From the NCBI GenBank assembly GCA_026182355.1, contig JAPFBL010000227.1, positions 271,001 through 335,000 of the forward strand: a stretch of 64,000 bases of DNA, read 5' to 3'. This document shows positions 58,695 to 64,000 of this stretch, piece by piece. The notes under the pieces are model-generated. The model ran no database searches. It was not told the DNA's origin and saw only the letters and a program-made list of their open reading frames with translations. The translations under genes were made by a program, and so were the position numbers. Position 1 is the first letter of the stretch. Every line of letters begins with the position of its first letter. The stretch comes from Hermatobates lingyangjiaoensis. Its lineage: Eukaryota; Arthropoda; Insecta; Hemiptera; Hermatobatidae.

Positions 58695-58820
58695 ATCACT
58701 TAATAAAACCAAACACGATCCAAACTGGACACAATACGAGTTTAAAATTCAAGAGAGTAACACAGAGAGTAAGGATACACACATACAGTGGGTTACCGGC
58801 CGTTTTTTCTCCTGAAGACA
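58695..58820 (-). mobile_element. FB-D solo arm
   Basis: ACGATCCAAACTGGACACAA, TTTAAAATTCAAGAGAGTAA and ACACATACAGTGGGTTACC; ends at CTCCTGAAGACA. Confidence 0.7.
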
Positions 58821-58857
58821 ATTTCAAATCGTCTTGATTTAGTTGGTGAATTATTTG

Positions 58858-58942
58858 AAAAACTGCTCAAAAAAAAAGGTATGTTTAATTAAGGCAATTC
58901 AGTTCAACACAATATGTATTAAAGAAGGTCTGCTCCCTATTT
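58858..58942. repeat. FB-N copy 2
   Basis: AAAACTGCTCAAAA, GGTATGTTTAATTAAGGC and AATTCAGTTCAACACAATAT match 5695-5755; GGTCTGCTCCC matches the other end in inverse. Confidence 0.65.
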
Positions 58943-58973
58943 ATAATAATATATATATATATATATATATACT

Positions 58974-59073
58974 TTTTTGATGAAAATACGATCCAAAATG
59001 AACAAATACAGTTCAATGTACATAAAGAAACGTAGAGAAACGTTTTATCTACGTTTCTTTATGTACATTGAAC
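58974..59073. mobile_element. FB-E miniature fold-back
   Basis: TTTTTTGATGAAAATACGATC and TTCAATGTACATAAAGAAAC turn directly into the inverse TACGTTTCTTTATGTACATT; core deleted. Confidence 0.72.
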
Positions 59074-59096
59074 TATATATATATACATATAAATAT

Positions 59097-59217
59097 CAGT
59101 TGAGTTATAACTCTGACGAAGACCATTTATTACGGTTGAAAGATCTTAGTCTTTTTTTTTCTATTTTATATTGTGGTTTGATCATTGATTGTTATTTCAC
59201 GTGTTTATGTGAAAACT
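59097..59217 (+). mobile_element. FB-A solo arm
   Basis: CTGACGA (59113-59119), A, GACCATTTATTACGGTT, GAAA (59138-59141), ending TTATTTCACGTGTTTATGTG. Confidence 0.8.
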
Positions 59218-59232
59218 TGTTATATATATATA

Positions 59233-59340
59233 TAACTTTAAATTACACAAAACACGACATAGAAAAAAGACAAAAAGCACCCTTCCTAAATGCAATATAT
59301 TGAGCTGTTTTTCGTCTTCAGGAAAATTCTAGAAGAGAGG
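59233..59340 (-). mobile_element. FB-F solo arm
   Basis: ACAAAACACGACATAGAAAA, AATGCAATATATTGAGC and TTTTTCGTCTTCAGG; CTGAAGA on the minus strand. Confidence 0.65.
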
Positions 59341-59393
59341 ACGAAGTGAGTGAGATCTCTCCACGTCGAAGGACGGAGCTCTAGTCATAAATA

Positions 59394-59548
59394 TAGTTCA
59401 ATGTACAAAATGAAACATAGGAAATTTAAAAGCCATGCTTACAGTCTCTAAGGTTTGGTTTGAACCGTCTTCACAAGAGTTAAGAAAAGGAAACGTCTCT
59501 AACAGTTTCTGAATCAGTGCGCTTTGTTTCCCTCTCTCAAATCTACTG

Positions 59549-59550
<2 letters not shown>
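59394..59550 (-). mobile_element. FB-E solo arm, diverged
   Basis: TTCAATGTACAAAATGAAAC, TACAGTCTCTAAGGTTTGG, AACCGTCTTCACAAG and GTGCGCTTTGTTTCCCTCTC. Confidence 0.7.
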
Positions 59551-59602
<52 letters not shown>

Positions 59603-59865
59603 AAAATAAAAAACGAAGGAAACATACAGAAAGACACAGACATAACTCACATCGATATTTCGACAATCGTCGTCATCAGGAGGTGCGAAGAGCGAAGAGC
59701 GAAGAGTCCCGCAGGAAGACAGGGCGGTACTGAACTCGGAAACCGCAGCCAGTACCCCACCACTTACCACCAAGCGGGGGAAGGGAGGGAAGGAAATGAA
59801 GAGCCAAATTAAGACGTAAAAGGAACGAGTAAAAATTATAACTATAAAAAATTATAAAAAAGTAG

Positions 59866-59985
59866 ATGAATCAAATTAATAAAAATAATAAATAAAAAGT
59901 AAAATAAAAAATAATAAATAAATAAATAAAAAATAATAAATAAATAAAAAATAATAAATAAATAAATAAATCATAAATAAATTAT
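59866..59985. repeat. (AAAT)n-rich tract, PLE 3' region
   Basis: AAAT/AAATAAT repeats just downstream (minus sense) of the PLE ORF stop. Confidence 0.85.
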
Positions 59986-60689
59986 CGGTTGAGGTTGAGT
60001 CCGGGGGAAGAGCGAGCATCAAGTAAGCATATGTATGCCTCCTCTGAAGCTCTTAGGGTAACTTTATTGTTGGATTCGGGGATCTGTTTCAGGATCTGAA
60101 CCCTGAAACAGTCATTGAAACTAAGTCCATGCGAGTTCGCATGGATGGCTACAGGATAGTTACTGCGTTGACCGACTGAAGCCCTATGACCATTCATACG
60201 AAGGCTCAACTTATTAGAAGTTAAGCCAACGTAAAAGGAGTCACACTGAGTGCAATCCAGTCGGTAAACACAGTTGCTCGAGGTACAGGAGGAATTGACC
60301 TGAACCGGGTAGGAACTATGGTGGAGAGGGGAATCGAAGGAAGGATTAGGATTAACAATCAGGCAAGTTTGACAGCCACGGCGTCCACATTGTTTCATTC
60401 CAGGAACAGGATTGGAAGGCTGAGGGGAAATATGAGAGAAAATGCTTTTTAGATTGGCAGGTTTACGGTAGGAAATAGAAGGGGGGTGATTAAAGATGGA
60501 AGAAGTAGAAGTAGAAGTAGACAGAATCGGAAAAGACTCCTTAATAACAGCACGAAGCTTATAAGCGCCAGGGAAGTAGGTTGTCAGGAAGAAGGAAGCG
60601 TTACTTCTATCCCTCTTGGGTCTGGGTTGGTGGGAGATGTCAGCCGGTAAAACACGACTATCAATGAAATATATATATATCAATATCAA
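59982..60689 (-). pseudogene. PLE C-terminal fragment: linker plus GIY-YIG endonuclease
   Basis: The 235-codon ORF is the longest PLE fragment here. It starts with non-homologous codons. TTYFPGAYKLRAVIKESFP (about residues 36-54) and HPPSISYRKPANLKSIFSH (about 68-86) are the RT-to-endonuclease linker of Penelope-like elements. Next come the Cys cluster MKQCGRRGCQTC, the second cluster NCVYRLDCTQC, FYVGLTS, the SLRMNGHR helix, RASEEAYICLL with the conserved Glu, and a final SPGLN. The endonuclease half looks intact. The RT is absent, so it cannot act alone. Confidence 0.87.
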
Positions 60690-60696
60690 TCAATCA

Positions 60697-60741
<45 letters not shown>
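60690..60741. repeat. (AT)n microsatellite
   Basis: A TA run between the PLE fragment and an FB-D arm. Confidence 0.9.
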
Positions 60742-60744
<3 letters not shown>

Positions 60745-60838
60745 CTCAAAAATGAAGAAAAGTAACACACAGAGAAAGAGACACACCCACAAACTCAAAT
60801 TTTTGATGATCCGTTTCAGGCGACGAAGCACGCCGTAA
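60742..60838 (-). mobile_element. FB-D solo arm
   Basis: AGCTCAAAAATGAAGAAAAG, ACACACAGAGAAAGAGACAC and TTTTTGATGATCCGTTTCAGG, truncated. Confidence 0.7.
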
Positions 60839-60841
60839 ATG

Positions 60842-60960
60842 AGTTGGGTTTTTGACTCTGACGATGACCGCTTGTTACAGTTGAAAGATCTTAGTCTGGT
60901 TTTCCCATTTCATTTGTGGTTTGATCATTGATTTTTATTTCACGTGTTTATGTAAAATCC
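60842..60960 (+). mobile_element. FB-A solo arm
   Basis: CTGACGA (60858-60864), then TGACCG with the 3' strand CAGTT, GAAA (60883-60886), ending TTTCACGTGTTTATG. The stem has one C/A mismatch. Confidence 0.82.
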
Positions 60961-62011
60961 TTTTACGATATACACATTTATTACAGGTGTTTAATATATA
61001 TTATATACAACTGCAGTATAGAGGTATATATATGTTTTATTATATTATATATATTATTACAGGTGTTGTAAAGCTCAGATCTGTTAACAAATACTTCATT
61101 ATATTCCCCAACAGAACTGATATATAATATGTATTATTCGAAATTTTGCTATGGTTATTTATATTGATTCATGAAGTCCTTTAAACGAAGCATTTAAGAG
61201 TTTTACATATTATTATTATTTAATATTCTTTACTTATATATTATATATAGCGTTTATTTTTTTAATGTTTTTTACAATATATAGTATATAAAGTTTTTTC
61301 CACAATGAACTGGGACTAGTTTAGATTTACAGCCATTATTGTTTTTCAGTTAGTAAAAAAAATTTCTTTATTAGAAATTCTAAAAATAGTGAATCATAGA
61401 TATATCCGGTGGCTGGCTTGTCTAGACCTTTCTAGGCTCTCATAAATCGTTTACTCATGAGTTATGTTCTCTACAGGGTATATAGCTCATTTGACATCCT
61501 CGGACAACACAAATAAAAAAACCTAAAAACCACCACTAAATGGACAAGAACAGATATGAAACAAGTAGATATGGATTACAGTATATCACATACAATGTAA
61601 TCAAATGTAAAAGAAGAAAATAATATTTTCATTATATCCGAATAAATAATCTTTTGATATTTTAATATTAAAAGTATAATATGTAAATAAAATATAATGT
61701 ATAAGTGCAATTAATTAAGGTTGGAAATATATTGAAAAATTATGGAAAAAAATTAAATGTACGTTTAATAAGATTTAATGTGGACGATTATGTCTATACA
61801 TTTAATATAACAGAAGTTTGTAAAAAATGAAGTAAAATAGAAATCAACATGCACATCTAAAATGAAATGAGCAGGCATCATAGATTAATATAGTAACGAA
61901 ATATTATGGATCTTTGTTAACGGAACCCTTATAATATTATTACTAGTATATTAAAATTACACTCAATAGTAACGAGAGAGAAATAGTCGTCTGAAGGTTA
62001 TAGACTTATTG
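60961..62011. other. AT-rich stretch before the satellite
   Basis: No gene or element recognised; several TA-rich patches around 61210-61290. Confidence 0.4.
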
Positions 62012-64000
62012 ACAGTAATCCCGCATATGACAAGGTACTCTTATAACTTTATAATTCATATAACGCGATTGAAAGTCCCTCGTATAAAGCAGGGATTTCC
62101 CGTTATACATTAATCCCACTTTTTGACAAGGTAATCTTATAAGGCTTTTCGTATAACGCGATTTCATGTCCCTCGTATAAAGAAGGGATTTCCCGTTATA
62201 TAGTAATCCCACTTTTGACAAGGTACTCTTATAACTTTATATTTCATATAACGCGATTGAAAGTTCCTCTATAAAGCAGGGATTTCCCGTTATACATTAA
62301 TCCCACTTTTGACAAGGCACACTTATAACGCTTTTCATACAACGCTCTTTCATGTCCCTCGTATGAAGCAGGGATTTCCCGTTATACAGTAATTCCACTT
62401 TTGACAAGGTACTTTTATAACTTTATATTTCATATAACGCGATTGAAAATCCCTCTATAAAGCAGGGATTTCCCGTTATACAGTAATTCCACTTTTAACA
62501 AGGCACTCTTATAACGCTTTTCATACAACGCTCTTTCAAGTCCCTCGTATGAAGCAGGGATTTCCCGTTATACAGTAATTCCACTTTTAACAAGGCACTC
62601 TTATAACGCTTTTCATACAACGCTCTTTCAAGTCCCTCGTATGAAGCAGGGATTTCCCATTATACAGTAATTCCACTTTTGACAAGGTACTCTTATAACT
62701 TTATATTTCATATAATGCGATTGAAAGTCCCTCGTATAAAGTAGGGGTTTCCCATTATACAGTAATTCCACTTTTGACAAGGTACTTTTATAACTTTATA
62801 TTTCATATAACGCGATTGAAAGTCCCTCGTATAAAGCAGGGATTTCCCGTTATACAGTAATTCCACTTTTAACAAGGTACTCTTATAACTTTATATTTCA
62901 TATAACGCCATTGAAAGTCCCTTGTATAAAGTAGGGGTTTCCCGTTATACAGTAATTCCACTTTTGACAAGGTACTTTTATAACTTTATATTTCATATAA
63001 CGCGATTGAAAGTCTCTCGTACAAAGCAGGGATTTCCCGTTATACAGTAATTCCACTTTTGACAAGGTACTTTTATAACTTTATATTTCATATAACGCGA
63101 TTGAAAGTCCCTCGTATTGAGCAGGGATTTCCCGTTATACATTAATCCCACTTTTTGACAAGGTAATCTTATAAGGCTTTTCGTATAACGCGATTTCATG
63201 TCCCTCGTATAAAGAAGGGATTTCCCGTTATATAGTAATCCCACTTTTGACAAGGTACTCTTATAACTTTATATTTCATATAACGCGATTGAAAGTTCCT
63301 CTATAAAGCAGGGATTTCCCGTTATACAGTAATTCCACTTTTGACAAGGCACTTTTATAACGCTTTTCATACAACGCTCTTTCATGTCCCTCGTATAAAG
63401 AAGGGATTTCCCGTTATACAGTAATTCCACTTTTGACAAGGTACTTTTATAACTTTATATTTCATATAACGCGATTGAAAATCCCTCTATAAAGCAGGGA
63501 TTTCCCGTTATACAGTAATTCCACTTTTAACAAGGCACTCTTATAACGCTTTTCATACAACGCTCTTTCAAGTCCCTCGTATGAAGCAGGGATTTCCCGT
63601 TATACAGTAATTCCACTTTTGACAAGGTACTTTTATAACTTTATATTTCATATAACGCGATTGAAAATCCCTCTATAAAGCAGGGATTTCCCGTTATACA
63701 GTAATTCCACTTTTAACAAGGCACTCTTATAACGCTTTTCATACAACGCTCTTTCAAGTCCCTCGTATGAAGCAGGGATTTCCCGTTATACAGTAATTCC
63801 ACTTTTAACAAGGCACTCTTATAACGCTTTTCATACAACGCTCTTTCAAGTCCCTCGTATGAAGCAGGGATTTCCCATTATACAGTAATTCCACTTTTGA
63901 CAAGGTACTCTTATAACTTTATATTTCATATAATGCGATTGAAAGTCCCTCGTATAAAGTAGGGGTTTCCCATTATACAGTAATTCCACTTTTGACAAGG
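62012..64000. repeat. 93-bp satellite array with higher-order structure (continues beyond the window)
   Basis: About 21 tandem units of 93-94 bp, each with GGGATTTCCCGTTATAC, CCACTTTTGACAAGG and ATAACGC. Two main unit types exist: type A (TATAACTTTATATTTCAT, GCGATTGAAAG) and type B (TATAACGCTTTTCATACAAC, GCTCTTTCAAG), plus a rarer B' (AAGGCTTTTCGTATAACGC). The unit order repeats with a period of about 1,032 bp. ORFs in it are by-products of stop-free units. Confidence 0.95.

Larger units (their letters stand above)
59600..60689 (-). mobile_element. PLE-derived unit with FB-C terminal repeat
   Basis: Terminal repeat at about 59603-59690 (-) carries the cleanest core of all: CTGATGA, C, GAC/GTC hairpin with loop GATT, GAAA (59658-59679). 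It is followed upstream by an A/T-rich 3' tract (59866-59985) and a 235-codon minus-strand ORF. The 5' side ends in TA repeats with no second terminal repeat, so it is 5'-truncated. Confidence 0.83.

Noticed and set aside
62012..64000. CRISPR-like array or coding repeats
   Set aside because: Units are contiguous with no unique spacers, and the genome is eukaryotic; it is a tandem satellite, and ORFs within it are incidental.

Overview
The window is eukaryotic, AT-rich and repeat-dominated, and most likely arthropod. It has GT-AG introns, tRNA-derived SINEs, mariner copies, Penelope-like element (PLE) fragments, decayed LINEs and (AT)n microsatellites throughout. The only host gene I can support is a + strand immunoglobulin-superfamily neuronal cell-surface gene of the DIP/lachesin/neurotrimin type. 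Four clear exons (20450-20578, 35387-35524, 50660-50809, 53314-53358) and one weaker candidate (17748-17837) encode the end of Ig2, all of Ig3 and a short juxtamembrane piece. Every exon boundary is phase 1. Introns run from 2.5 to 15.1 kb, which points to a large genome. The signal peptide, Ig1, the start of Ig2 and the membrane anchor are not visible and probably lie outside the window. I cannot name the species.

Almost everything else is intronic or flanking mobile DNA. Two mariner copies (6497-7427 and 40209-41126) keep their TIRs and TA flanks but have lost different interior parts of the transposase. Five copies of one tRNA-derived SINE are present (20859, 29070, 33440, 36004 and a truncated one at 53960). 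There are two LINE 3' remnants (34681-35076 and 37553-38177) and a 291-bp MITE (26634-26924).

The striking component is a crowd of fold-back (inverted-repeat) elements, which I label FB-A to FB-Q. They mostly sit against (AT)n runs. Three units carry PLE GIY-YIG endonuclease C-terminal fragments (46401-46958, 47192-47365, 59982-60689) next to terminal repeats of families FB-C or FB-D, so at least those families look like PLE pseudo-LTRs. At least nine otherwise different families share one compact design: YTGANGA, one extra base, a short hairpin, then GAAA (AAAA in a few copies). This is the layout of a hammerhead ribozyme core, which PLE terminal repeats are known to carry. In six families it is followed closely by a GTRAGT splice-donor-like hexamer. 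I consider this the best candidate for an under-described system here: a diverse population of hammerhead-like, PLE-related fold-back elements.

The last 2 kb (62012 to the end) is a 93-bp satellite arranged as a higher-order repeat of about 1,032 bp. It runs off the window.
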